NCBI RefSeq assembly: GCF_041053105.1
Contig: NZ_CP163444.1
Span: forward strand, 4,836,001-4,900,000
Length of the DNA: 64,000 nt
Source of the DNA: Streptomyces sp. R44
Lineage (GTDB): Bacteria > Actinomycetota > Actinomycetes > Streptomycetales > Streptomycetaceae
Reading direction: 5' to 3'
Made by a program: the position numbers and the translations under genes. The notes beneath the pieces are model-generated. The model was not told where the DNA came from. It did not search any database and saw only the letters and a list, made by a program, of their open reading frames with translations. Shown piece by piece: positions 19,387 through 27,379 of the stretch. Positions within the stretch are counted from its first letter, which is position 1. Each line of letters begins with the position of its first letter.

Positions 19387-19501
19387 GCCGGCACCGCCTT
19401 CCGGCGCAGGGGCGTGCCAGGGACCGGCACTCCGGTCCGGCGCAGGGGCGTGCCCGGGACCGGCACTCCGGTCGGCGGCGCGCTCATGCCGGCACCGCCT
19501 T
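19382..19501. repeat. Junction duplication with 36-bp tandem repeat
   Basis: Two 36-bp units (19401-19436 and 19437-19472; one mismatch) are flanked by a 20-bp direct repeat (19381-19400 and 19482-19501; one mismatch) that contains the stop/start overlap of the permease genes. The units are multiples of three and keep the mini-ORF open. Confidence 0.9.
19383..19487 (-). CDS. 34-residue mini-ORF linking two permease genes
   Basis: ATG 19487 overlaps the stop of the upstream permease (ATGA), and its own stop overlaps the GTG of the next permease (GTGA). The frame therefore exactly bridges the two genes. The peptide holds two copies of a 12-residue unit (TGVPVPGTPLRR) and ends KAVPA, the same five residues that end the upstream permease. 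It seems to have arisen by duplication of the gene junction plus a tandem 36-bp expansion. It may serve only to keep ribosomes coupled, or be a degenerate linker; no function is known. Confidence 0.6.
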   Translation of the reverse strand: MSAPPTGVPVPGTPLRRTGVPVPGTPLRRKAVPA

Positions 19502-20488
19502 CCGCCGTACCAGCGTGACCAGGAACGGCACGCCGATCAGTGCGGTCATCACCCCGGCCGGGATCTCGCCGGGAGGGAACACGATCCGCCCGGCGACATC
19601 GGCGACGAGCAGCATCACCGGCCCGATGACCGCGGCCATCGGCAGCACCCAGCGGTGGTCGGAGCCGACGACGGCGCGGGCGATGTGGGGGACGGCGAGG
19701 CCGACGAAGGCGACGGGTCCCGCGGCGGCGACGGCCGCTCCGGTGAGGACGGTCGCGCCGAGCCCGCCCACGATCCGTACGGTCGCGACCCGTTGCCCGA
19801 GCCCCTTGGCGACGTCCTCGCCGAGCGCGAGCGCGTCGAGTCCGCGTGCCACGCAGAGCACGAGGACCGCGCCGAGCAGCAGGAAGGGCCAGATCTGGCC
19901 GACGATCTCGGTGTCGCGGCCGTCGAGGGAGCCGATCTGCCAGAACCGGAACTCGTCGAGCGCCGAGGCCCTGGTCGTGAGGACGCCGGTGGTGACGGAG
20001 AGCAGCAGCGCGTTGATCGCGGCTCCGCCGAGCGCCAGCTTCACGGGCGTGGCGCCGCCGCGCCCGGCGGCGGCGATCGCGTAGACGGCGACCGAGGCGA
20101 GGGCGGCGCCGGCGAAGGCGAACCACACGTACCCGCTGAGCTCGTGCACCCCGAGGAAGGCGATGGCGAGGACGACGGCGACCGACGAGCCCTGGCTGAT
20201 GCCGAGGATGCCGGGGTCGGCGATCGGGTTGCGGGTGATGCCCTGGAGGGCGGTGCCGGCGAGCGCGAGGGCGGCGCCGACCATCAGCCCGATGAGGGTC
20301 CGGGGGACGCGGAGCTGCCGGACGACCTCGGCGTCGTCGCCGGTCGCGCCGTGCAGGAGGGCGTCGAGGACGGTGGAGGGCGCGATGGGGCGGGCGCCCA
20401 CGGCGAGGCTGAGGAGGACGGCGAGGAGCAGGGCGACGAGGGCCGCCGAGGTCGCGAGGACCCGTCTGGTTCGGAAAGCGGCTGGCAT
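19484..20488 (-). CDS. Iron-siderophore ABC transporter permease (FecCD family), first subunit
   Basis: 334 residues, about ten hydrophobic helices. FecCD blocks: RVPRTLIGLMVGAALALAGTALQGITRNPIADPGILGI near residues 60-100 and GPVAFVGLAVPHIAR near 250. It is the first gene of an iron-uptake operon with a second permease and an ATPase. ATG 20488 lies 24 bp from an iron box overlapping the promoter, so transcription should rise under iron limitation. A weak ribosome site suggests the start could differ slightly. Confidence 0.94.
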   Translation of the reverse strand: MPAAFRTRRVLATSAALVALLLAVLLSLAVGARPIAPSTVLDALLHGATGDDAEVVRQLRVPRTLIGLMVGAALALAGTALQGITRNPIADPGILGISQGSSVAVVLAIAFLGVHELSGYVWFAFAGAALASVAVYAIAAAGRGGATPVKLALGGAAINALLLSVTTGVLTTRASALDEFRFWQIGSLDGRDTEIVGQIWPFLLLGAVLVLCVARGLDALALGEDVAKGLGQRVATVRIVGGLGATVLTGAAVAAAGPVAFVGLAVPHIARAVVGSDHRWVLPMAAVIGPVMLLVADVAGRIVFPPGEIPAGVMTALIGVPFLVTLVRRKAVPA

Positions 20489-20512
20489 CGGGACCCATCG
20501 GGGGAGTGCAGG

Positions 20513-20531
20513 TTTGGTTAGGCTCGCCTCA
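20513..20531 (-). promoter_or_regulatory. DmdR1/IdeR-type iron box
   Basis: TTTGGTTAGGCTCGCCTCA matches the 19-bp actinobacterial iron box TTAGGTTAGGCTCACCTAA at 16 of 19 positions. It sits just upstream of the permease operon, where Fe(II)-loaded DmdR1 would repress. The divergent HAD gene start is 60 bp away, so it may also be affected. Confidence 0.85.
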
Positions 20532-20591
20532 GTTTAAGCAGCCGCTCTGTGCGAACACATGTGCTATTCAGGGCCTCCGGACAATGGCTCC

Positions 20592-21218
20592 ATGACGACC
20601 ACACCGCCCGCGAACGCGCCCACCGTCGGTTTCGACCTCGACCTGACCCTGCTCGACACCCGCCCGGGCATCAGGGCGACCTGGGTCGCGTTCTCCGCGG
20701 AGGTCGGGGTCCCGGTCGACGCCGACCTCGTCGTGAGCCGCCTCGGGCCGCCCCTGGAGCAGGAGATGGCGCACTGGTTCCCCGCGGAGCACGTCACCGA
20801 GATGACCGCCCGCTACCGGGCGCTCTACCCCTCGTACGCGATCGAGCCCACGGTCCCGATGCCGGGCGCCCGGGACGCCATCGAGGCCGTGCGCGAGGCG
20901 GGCGGCCGCACGATCGTCGTCAGCGCGAAGAACGGGCCGCACGTCGAGCTGCACCTGGCCCACCTCGGCATCGAGCCCCACGCGGTCGCGGGCGGCCTGT
21001 GGGCCGAGGGCAAGGCGGAGGCGCTGCGCGCGCACGGCGCCGGGGTGTACGTCGGGGACCACGTCGGCGACGTCAGGGGCGCCGCCGCAGCGGGCGCCTT
21101 CTCGGTGGCCGTCGCGACCGGCCCCTGCCCCGCCGAGGAGCTGCGCGAGGCCGGCGCGGACGTGGTCCTGCCGGACCTGACGGACTTCCGCGCCTGGTGG
21201 GACGGGTACCTGGCCTGA
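20592..21218 (+). CDS. HAD-superfamily phosphatase (phosphoglycolate phosphatase-like)
   Basis: 208 residues. All four HAD motifs are seen: FDLDLTLLD (nucleophile Asp and acid/base Asp), VVSAKNG (Ser), the Lys in WAEGKAEAL, and VGDHVGDV (metal Asp residues). The helical cap between motifs I and II places it in the subfamily of small-metabolite phosphatases. The substrate is unknown. ATG 20592 was preferred; an upstream ATG gives a 219-residue form but overlaps the promoter region. Confidence 0.88.
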   Translation: MTTTPPANAPTVGFDLDLTLLDTRPGIRATWVAFSAEVGVPVDADLVVSRLGPPLEQEMAHWFPAEHVTEMTARYRALYPSYAIEPTVPMPGARDAIEAVREAGGRTIVVSAKNGPHVELHLAHLGIEPHAVAGGLWAEGKAEALRAHGAGVYVGDHVGDVRGAAAAGAFSVAVATGPCPAEELREAGADVVLPDLTDFRAWWDGYLA

Positions 21219-21228
21219 GCCTCAGGCC
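21212..21228. terminator. Palindrome spanning two convergent stop codons
   Basis: GGCCTGAGCCTCAGGCC (8-bp arms, 1-nt centre) contains the stop codons of both the HAD gene and the convergent small membrane protein. It is short for an intrinsic terminator but could help halt both transcripts. Confidence 0.4.
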
Positions 21229-21485
21229 GTCCGGCCGGAACGGGCCTGCCGCCGCTGGGCCGCGACCGAGCGCAGCACCCCGGCGGCGGCCACCAGGAAT
21301 CCGACGCCCATCAGCATCGACACGAGGTACGCGACGGTGGGGAACGGGTCCGTCCCCAGGAACAGCGGGGCCACCGTGACCAGCGTCGCGACCGCGCCGA
21401 CCGCGAACAGGATCACACCGGCTTTGACGAGTCCGTCACCCGGGGCACTGTCGTCCACCGGCACGGCGGGGGTTTCACTACGCAT
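21222..21485 (-). CDS. Small two-helix membrane protein
   Basis: 87 residues with two hydrophobic segments (about 20-42 and 50-70) and a basic tail (AAQRRQARSGR), suggesting both ends inside. No family recognised. ATG 21485 is preceded on its strand by TACCCT and six more bases, a good -10 for a leaderless message, and there is no ribosome site. Confidence 0.75.
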   Translation of the reverse strand: MRSETPAVPVDDSAPGDGLVKAGVILFAVGAVATLVTVAPLFLGTDPFPTVAYLVSMLMGVGFLVAAAGVLRSVAAQRRQARSGRTA

Positions 21486-21628
21486 CGGGCCAGGGTAGTT
21501 CCCAGGCCGGAGGAACACATCGGCGGCGTCTTGTCACCGGCCTCCTGCCCATTAGCCTGGTGCCGGCGGGTCGGCCGACGACCCGCTGTTTGCCATCCCC
21601 ATCGACGAGGACGAGGACGAGGACAGAC

Positions 21629-22012
21629 GTGCCTACCGGCAAGGTCAAATGGTTCAACACCGAGAAGGGCTTCGGCTTTCTCTCCCGCGACGACGGCGGC
21701 GACGTCTTCGTCCACTCGTCGGTGCTCCCTGCCGGAGTCGACGCACTGAAGCCTGGTCAGCGGGTGGAGTTCGGGGTCGTCGCCGGCCAGCGCGGCGACC
21801 AGGCGCTGTCCGTCACGATCCTCGACCCGACCCCGTCCGTCGCCGCGGCGCAGCGCCGTAAGCCCGACGAACTGGCGTCCATCGTCCAGGACCTGACGAC
21901 GCTCCTGGAGAACATCACGCCGATGCTGGAGCGCGGCCGCTACCCGGAGAAGGCGGCGGGCAAGAAGATCGCCGGCCTGCTCCGCGCGGTCGCCGACCAG
22001 CTCGACGTGTAG
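21629..22012 (+). CDS. Cold-shock domain protein with C-terminal helical extension
   Basis: 127 residues. The first 65 form a CspA-type OB fold with both RNA-binding motifs (KWFNTEKGFGFL and DVFVHSS), so it likely binds single-stranded RNA or DNA. Residues 75-127 form an additional helical domain (IVQDLTTLLENITPMLERGRYPEKAAGKKIAG...) found in a subset of longer actinobacterial cold-shock proteins; its role is unknown. GTG 21629 was chosen because the CSD begins directly after it. Confidence 0.92.
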   Translation: MPTGKVKWFNTEKGFGFLSRDDGGDVFVHSSVLPAGVDALKPGQRVEFGVVAGQRGDQALSVTILDPTPSVAAAQRRKPDELASIVQDLTTLLENITPMLERGRYPEKAAGKKIAGLLRAVADQLDV

Positions 22013-22019
22013 CCCGTCC

Positions 22020-22874
22020 CTACGGGAAGCGCAGCGCGTCCGGGCCGAGGGGCGGTACGAGCCCCTCGGCCGCGGCGCGCGTGAGCAGCCCGCGGACCGC
22101 CGCGTAGCCGTGCTCGCCGAGGTCGGCCGTGAACTCGTTCACGTAGAGGCCGATGTGCTGGTCGGCCACCTTCGGGTCCATCTCCTGGGCGTGCTCCAGG
22201 ACGTACGGCCGGGAGGCCGCCGGATCGTCCCAGGCCATCCGTACCGACGCCCGGGCGGACTCGGCGAGCAGCTCAAGCGTCTCGGCGCCCAGGGAACGAC
22301 GGGCGACGATCGCGCCCAGCGGGATCGGGAGCCCGGTCGTGGACTCCCAGTGCTCGCCCATGTCGGCGAGGCAGTGCAGCCCGTAGTTCCCGTACGTGAA
22401 GCGGGCCTCGTGGATGACGAGCCCCGCGTCGACCTTCCCGTCCCGTACGGCGGGCATGATCTCGTGGAACGGCATCACGACGACGTCCCCGACCCCGCCG
22501 GGCACCTTCTCGGCCGCCCACAGCCGGAACAGCAGGTACGCGGTCGAGCGCTCGCTCGGCACCGCGACCGTCTTCCCCGCCAGGTCGGCCCCCGTCCCCG
22601 CGTCCCGCGTGAGGACGAGCGGCCCGCAGCCGCGGCCCAGGGCGCCGCCGCAGGGCAGCAGGGCGTACTCGTCGAGGATCCACGGCAGCACCGCGTACGA
22701 CACCTTCAGGACGTCGTGGGTGTCCCTGCCGCTCTCCGCCCAGCCGTTGGTGACGTCGATGTCCGCGAACGTCACGTCGAGCCGCGGCGCGCCGGGGACC
22801 CGGCCGTGCGCCCAGGCGTCGAAGACGAAGGTGTCGTTGGGGCAGGGCGAGTAGGCGATCTTGAGCTTGGTCAC
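22020..22874 (-). CDS. mqnD: 1,4-dihydroxy-6-naphthoate synthase (MqnD), futalosine pathway
   Basis: 284 residues. MqnD converts cyclic de-hypoxanthine futalosine to 1,4-dihydroxy-6-naphthoate for menaquinone. It has a periplasmic-binding-protein-like fold; family blocks are KIAYSPCPNDTFVFDAW at the start and VIHEARFTYGNYGL, carrying the catalytic-position His, in the centre. GTG 22874 overlaps the mqnB stop (GTGA), so the two genes are coupled. Other mqn genes are not in this window. Confidence 0.95.
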   Translation of the reverse strand: MTKLKIAYSPCPNDTFVFDAWAHGRVPGAPRLDVTFADIDVTNGWAESGRDTHDVLKVSYAVLPWILDEYALLPCGGALGRGCGPLVLTRDAGTGADLAGKTVAVPSERSTAYLLFRLWAAEKVPGGVGDVVVMPFHEIMPAVRDGKVDAGLVIHEARFTYGNYGLHCLADMGEHWESTTGLPIPLGAIVARRSLGAETLELLAESARASVRMAWDDPAASRPYVLEHAQEMDPKVADQHIGLYVNEFTADLGEHGYAAVRGLLTRAAAEGLVPPLGPDALRFP

Positions 22875-23608
22875 GACGGCTCCCACGACTCCACGAAGAC
22901 GGTTCTGCTGAGCGGCTCGAAGGCGAGCCGGAGGGCGCCCAGGGCCTCGCCGATGCGCCAGGCGGCGCGGTCGCGGGGGCCGACGGCGTTCGACACGGCA
23001 CGGATCTCGACGACCGGCACGCCGTACGCGGCGGCGGCCTCGGCGACGCCGAAGCCCTCCATCGCCTCGGCCGCGGCCGTCGGGTGCCGCTCCGCGAGTT
23101 CGGCGGCGCGGCGGGCGGTGCCGGTGACGGTGGAGACGGTGAGGACGGGCGCGAGGGCGTACGGCGGGCCCCCGGCGGTCTCCAGGGCGGCGGTGATCCG
23201 CCCGGTCAGCGCCTCGGGCACCGGGTGCACGGAGCGGCCGAAGCCGAGCTCGTCGACGGCGAGGTACCCGTCCGGGGTCTCGGCCCCGAGGTCGGCGGCG
23301 ACGATCGCCGAGGACACGACGACGGACCCGAGCGGCGCGGCCGGCTGGAAGCCGCCGGCGATCCCGGCGGACAGGACGAGTCCGTACGGGTCCCCGGTCA
23401 GGGACCCGCGGGCGAGCGCCGTCCCGGTCGCGGCGGCGACGGCGGCAGGGCCGACCCCGCCGACGAGCACGTCGAGGCGCCCGTCGTGACGGCGCAGGGT
23501 GAGCCCCCCCGGCAGCGGGAGGAGCTCCGGGGCGCCGAGGCCGAGGCCGGCGGAGACGGAATCCGCCTCCGCCGCCACGGCCGTCACGATCAGGATCCGG
23601 TGGACCAC
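22871..23608 (-). CDS. mqnB: Futalosine hydrolase (MqnB)
   Basis: 245 residues, nucleosidase fold related to MTA/SAH nucleosidase. MqnB releases hypoxanthine from futalosine in menaquinone synthesis. GIAGGF and EAMEGFGVAEAA (catalytic-type Glu with following Asp position as Glu/Gly variant) and VVEIRAVSNAVGPRDR are typical family segments. GTG 23608 starts the coding region 8 bp past the DUF2771 gene stop at 23616, so mqnB-mqnD may share a transcript with that lipoprotein gene. Confidence 0.93.
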   Translation of the reverse strand: MVHRILIVTAVAAEADSVSAGLGLGAPELLPLPGGLTLRRHDGRLDVLVGGVGPAAVAAATGTALARGSLTGDPYGLVLSAGIAGGFQPAAPLGSVVVSSAIVAADLGAETPDGYLAVDELGFGRSVHPVPEALTGRITAALETAGGPPYALAPVLTVSTVTGTARRAAELAERHPTAAAEAMEGFGVAEAAAAYGVPVVEIRAVSNAVGPRDRAAWRIGEALGALRLAFEPLSRTVFVESWEPS

Positions 23609-23615
23609 CGGCGGA

Positions 23616-24098
23616 TCAGGAGTCCTTCTTCAGCTGGAAGTGCCAGATGCCGGTCAGCTTCTTGCCGGTGTTCTCCACGATGGTCACCTGGGTCTTGTCG
23701 GTGACCTCACCCGTCGGCGACTGGGAGAAGAAGGCGCTGGCCGGGATGGTCCGGTACGTCTTCTTGTACGGCTCGGGCTCGGCCTGCTGGCCGCCGAGGA
23801 AGATCGTCCAGCCGTGGTCCGCGATCTCCGGGTCCACGCCGAAGCGGATCTTGTCGTCCGTGGAGACCGTGATGGTCTTCTCGGCCTTCTTGTTGAGGCA
23901 CTGCTGGATCTGTGACTCCTTGATGGCGTCGCCGTCGTTGTAGCAGGCGGCCTCGGAGTGCACCGAGTCGGTCCCGACCGTCAGGGTCGCGAGCGGAGTC
24001 GGCTTGTCGCAGGCGGAGAGTACGAGGAGCCCGGCGGAGACGGCCCCGAGGGCGACGGCGGCCCGGCGGCGCGAGCCGGAGAAGAACGCAACGGTCAT
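23616..24098 (-). CDS. DUF2771 lipoprotein
   Basis: 160 residues. A lipoprotein signal peptide is clear: FFSGSRRRAAVALG then LLVLSAC with the lipobox cysteine near residue 30. The mature domain (VEvSTDDKIRFGVDPEIADHGW..., WHFQLKKDS end) matches the actinobacterial DUF2771 family of unknown function, exposed on the outer face of the membrane. ATG 24098 is preceded by TAGCCT and seven bases, suggesting a leaderless message; an earlier ATG at 24134 lies upstream of that -10. Confidence 0.88.
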   Translation of the reverse strand: MTVAFFSGSRRRAAVALGAVSAGLLVLSACDKPTPLATLTVGTDSVHSEAACYNDGDAIKESQIQQCLNKKAEKTITVSTDDKIRFGVDPEIADHGWTIFLGGQQAEPEPYKKTYRTIPASAFFSQSPTGEVTDKTQVTIVENTGKKLTGIWHFQLKKDS

Positions 24099-24195
24099 GA
24101 GCCGAAGGCTATCGGGCCGCCGCGTCCGCGCCACGCGGGGGTACGGCGTGCCGCCACGGCGTACCGCTTCGTACGGAGTGTCCCCCGGTCCGGCC

Positions 24196-25593
24196 CTAGG
24201 CCACTTTCGCCTTGGACCGGCCGCCCTTCGGGCCCGGGCGCCGGGCCGCCGACAGGAGGCCGCGGACCGAGAGGAGCGCGCCCACGGCCAGGATCCCGGC
24301 CGCGACGGACATGCCGAGGGTGCCGTTCAGGGGCAGGGAGATGCCGATCCCGCCGCCCACCACCCACGCCATCTGCAGCGCCGTCTCGGAGCGGGCGAAC
24401 GCCGAGGTCCGCACCAGCTCCGGCACGTCCCGCTGGATCAGCGCGTCCAGGGACAGCTTCGACAGGGCCTGGGTGAGCCCCGCGACCGCGCCGAGGACGG
24501 CGACCATCAGGCCGCCGAAGAAGACGGCCGTGCAGATGGCCGTACCGCAGACCACGCTGATCATCGTGGCGATGATCACCTCCGGCCCGTGGCCGCGGTC
24601 CCGCAGCAGGGAGCCGACCGCCGTCCCGCAGGCGTTCCCCGTGCCCGCCGCCACGCCCACGATCCCGAGGGAGACGGCGGCGCTCTGCCCGGACAGCGGG
24701 TGCTCGCGCAGCAGGAACGCCAGGAAGAAGATCAGGAAACCGGACAGCATGCGCTGCGCGGCGTTCGCCTGGAGCCCGTGCAGCACCGACGGGCCCACCG
24801 TCCGCAGGCTCGGCTTCTTCTCGCCGTGCGTCAGCAGGTGCGCCCGCCGCTCGCCCTTCGCGGAGTCCACCTTGGGCGGCATCCGCAGCGCCCAGAACGT
24901 CCCGAGCAGGAACAGTGCGCACGCCCCGTACAGCGGCCAGCGCGGCCCGATCAGCTGGAGCCCCGCCCCGATGGGCGCGGCGATGCCGGTGGCCAGCAGG
25001 CCGGCCAGGGTGACCCGGGAGTTCGCCTTCACGAGCGAGAAGTTCGGCGGCAGGAGCCGGGGCACGACGGCACTGCGGACCACCCCGTACGCCTTGGAGG
25101 CCACGAGGACGCCGAGCGCGGCGGGATACAGCTCAAGACCGCCCGTCGCCACGGCCCCCGACATCATGATCGCGAGGACGGCCCGGGTGAGCATCGCGCC
25201 CGCCATCGCCGCGCGCCGCCCGTGCGGGACGCGGTCCAGGAGCGGGCCGATCACGGGGGCGAGGAGGGTGAAGGGGGCCATCGTGACGGCGAGGTAGAGC
25301 GCGACGCGGCCGCGGGCCTCGTCGGTCGGCACGGAGAAGAACACGGTGGAGGCGAGGGCGACGGTGATCATGACGTCACCGGCGCCGTTCACCGCGTGCA
25401 GCTCGATCAGCTTCCCGAGCCCGGACTCGCCCGCGCCGTGCGCGTGCGTGGCCTTCCGGATGCCCTTCGCGGTCCCGGTGAACGGCAGGTGCAGGGCGCG
25501 CCCGACCTTCCGGCCCGCTCGGCGGAGCGGCCCGGCGGGATCGTGTGATCGTACGGGGGACCGTGCGGCTGCCACTCCGTCATAGTGCCCCAC
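24196..25593 (-). CDS. MFS transporter
   Basis: 465 residues with 12 hydrophobic segments starting near residue 65 after a basic, disordered N-terminus. Typical MFS loop motifs are visible: VIGPLLDRVPHGRRAAM after helix 2 and the pseudo-repeat in the second half. Two long loops (LRMPPKVDSAKGERR... in the centre) face the cytoplasm. It most resembles the DHA3-like drug/metabolite exporters without a known substrate. GTG 25593 is assumed; an internal GTG seven codons later is possible. Confidence 0.88.
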   Translation of the reverse strand: MGHYDGVAAARSPVRSHDPAGPLRRAGRKVGRALHLPFTGTAKGIRKATHAHGAGESGLGKLIELHAVNGAGDVMITVALASTVFFSVPTDEARGRVALYLAVTMAPFTLLAPVIGPLLDRVPHGRRAAMAGAMLTRAVLAIMMSGAVATGGLELYPAALGVLVASKAYGVVRSAVVPRLLPPNFSLVKANSRVTLAGLLATGIAAPIGAGLQLIGPRWPLYGACALFLLGTFWALRMPPKVDSAKGERRAHLLTHGEKKPSLRTVGPSVLHGLQANAAQRMLSGFLIFFLAFLLREHPLSGQSAAVSLGIVGVAAGTGNACGTAVGSLLRDRGHGPEVIIATMISVVCGTAICTAVFFGGLMVAVLGAVAGLTQALSKLSLDALIQRDVPELVRTSAFARSETALQMAWVVGGGIGISLPLNGTLGMSVAAGILAVGALLSVRGLLSAARRPGPKGGRSKAKVA

Positions 25594-26023
25594 GGGCGCG
25601 CCCGACGAACCGTGGCACGACGAGGGACCGCGCCCCGGGAACGGCCGGCGGACCGCCGCGCGGCCCTGGGAAACCGGCCCCCGCGGGCCCGTGACAGGGC
25701 CGCTTCACACGGCGTACGGGCTTCCGCGTCCCGTCGGTTCGCCCGGGCGCGTCGTCCGCGATACGGGCCACTTGGGACGGGCAGGTGGGCGGAGGCCCGC
25801 GAACGGGGTAGCGTGCGTAGCGCGTCACCGGCGGAATCTCTCGGCCGCGCGCCTCTTCGGCATCCCGCAGAATGGATGGCGATAGGTGTGCCCGAGACGC
25901 GCGAGACAAGTCGGGTGCGGACGTCGATGCGGCCCTCTGGTCCGCTCCGCCCGCCGCCCGTGGCTTCGCTCCCGCCCCTCGGCCGGCGCACCCGTGAGAC
26001 GGCGTAGGAGAGAAGCGAGACCT
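25594..26023. other. 430-bp intergenic region, no convincing gene
   Basis: Divergent gap between the MFS gene and the DUF3027 gene. Two overlapping 41-43-codon frames start at ATG 25872 and ATG 25876, but neither has clear coding bias or a recognised product. The region is long for two promoters alone. A conserved leader or small RNA is possible but nothing specific was seen. Confidence 0.5.
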
Positions 26024-26953
26024 GTGAGTGCTGCGACGACGCGAAGCGGTACCCCGCGTACCCCGCGAGCCACGCGTACCCCCGACCGCCTGTGCGCGGA
26101 GGCCGTAGACCTCGCGCGGGAGGCCGCCGAGGAGGCGGCCGCGCCCGGGATCGTCGGCGCGCACGTCGAGGTGGTCGCGGAGGGCGACCGCGTCGTCACG
26201 CACTACTTCGAGTCCAAGGAGCCCGGCTACCGGGGCTGGCGCTGGGCGGTGACCGTCACGCGCGCCTCCCGCGCCAAGAACGTCACGCTTGACGAAACCG
26301 TCCTGCTGCCGGGATCGGACGCCCTCATGGCCCCCGAGTGGGTGCCGTGGAGCGAGCGGCTGCGGCCGGGCGACATGGGGCCGGGAGACCTCCTCCCCAC
26401 GGAACAGGACGATCTGCGCCTGGAGCCCGGCTACTCGGGCGAGGACACGCCGCCGCCGAACTCCGCCGTGTCGGAGGAGATGTCGGAGCACCTGGACGAG
26501 GAGGACGCGGAACTCACCTCGCGCACCCCGTCGCGGGGCGCGATCGCCGCGGTCGCCGAGGAACTCGGCATGCGCCGGGCCCGGGTCCTGTCCCGGTACG
26601 GCCTCCACGTGGCGGCGGACCGCTGGGACGAGGCGTTCGGCGCGAAGACCCCGATGGCACAGGCGGCGCCGGCGTCCTGCGAGTCCTGCGCGTTCCTTGT
26701 GCCGCTGGCCGGGTCCCTGAAGCAGGCCTTCGGCATCTGCGCGAACGAGTTCTCCCCGGCCGACGGCCGGGTCGTGTCCCTCGCGTACGGCTGCGGGGGG
26801 CACTCGGAGGCGGCCGTCATGCCGAAGCCGCCGCGGCCCGCGCCGCCGGTCCTGGACTCGATGGCCGCGGACGCCTTCCCGCTCCGCCCGGCGAAGGACT
26901 CCGGCTCCACCACGGAACCGGACGCGTCCTCGGAGGACCTGGGCCACTCGTAA
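26024..26953 (+). CDS. DUF3027 family protein
   Basis: 309 residues of the actinobacterial DUF3027 family. Typical elements: AVDLAREAAEEAA near the start, YRGWRWAVTVTRASRAKNVTLDE, the tail-half HTH-like block SRYGLHVAADRWDEAFGAKTPMAQAAPASCESCAF (written in part) and CxxC pairs with YGCGGHSEA, suggesting a metal-binding element. Function unknown. GTG 26024 with AGGAGAGAAG upstream was chosen over longer frames that run into noncoding sequence. Confidence 0.88.
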   Translation: MSAATTRSGTPRTPRATRTPDRLCAEAVDLAREAAEEAAAPGIVGAHVEVVAEGDRVVTHYFESKEPGYRGWRWAVTVTRASRAKNVTLDETVLLPGSDALMAPEWVPWSERLRPGDMGPGDLLPTEQDDLRLEPGYSGEDTPPPNSAVSEEMSEHLDEEDAELTSRTPSRGAIAAVAEELGMRRARVLSRYGLHVAADRWDEAFGAKTPMAQAAPASCESCAFLVPLAGSLKQAFGICANEFSPADGRVVSLAYGCGGHSEAAVMPKPPRPAPPVLDSMAADAFPLRPAKDSGSTTEPDASSEDLGHS

Positions 26954-27379
26954 CGGGGCCGCGCCCGCGGGACGGCGCGCCCAGCGGCGCCTCCGCGTTT
27001 CGCGCCCGGACCCGCACCCCCTGTACCGAACTGGTGGTGCGGGTCCAGGCGCGTAAGCCTCTGGCGCCGGCAGGGCGCCGTCCGTTGTGCCCACCCTCCC
27101 CCAAGCTCTCGGCTTCGCTCGAGCAGGGGCCCCCACGCCCCTTGCGGAACGCCTGCCCACAACGGGCGCGGCGAGGGCGCCGCCCACAACGGGCGCGGGT
27201 CCGCGGACCGGCAGCTTCGGGGCCCGGGTCGGTGCAGGCCCCGCCCACCAGGGCCAACGACCCCGCGCGCCCCCCACCCCCGACGTGCCCCGTCCGTCCC
27301 CGCCCCGTGGCGCACGGTACCTTCGGGCCCCGGGCTCAATGGCCCGGTGGCAGTCCCGCCCCGCAGAGTGGAGTCAGAC
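26954..27379. repeat. Repeat-rich spacer (dispersed element copy 2)
   Basis: No gene seen. It carries a hairpin GACCCGCAC...GTGCGGGTC (about 27008-27044), a GGCGCCGGCAGGGCGCCGTC block followed by CGTTGTGCCCACC, the 31-base Streptomyces repeat at 27096-27126 and two CCCACAACGGGCGCG units (about 27152-27196). Most of these match the spacer at 17160-17440 in inverted orientation. The last 60 bases contain the promoter of the sacsin-like gene. Confidence 0.7.

Noticed and set aside
25872..26007. Two 41-43-codon frames before the DUF3027 gene
   Set aside because: No ribosome site, overlapping frames and no recognisable product.
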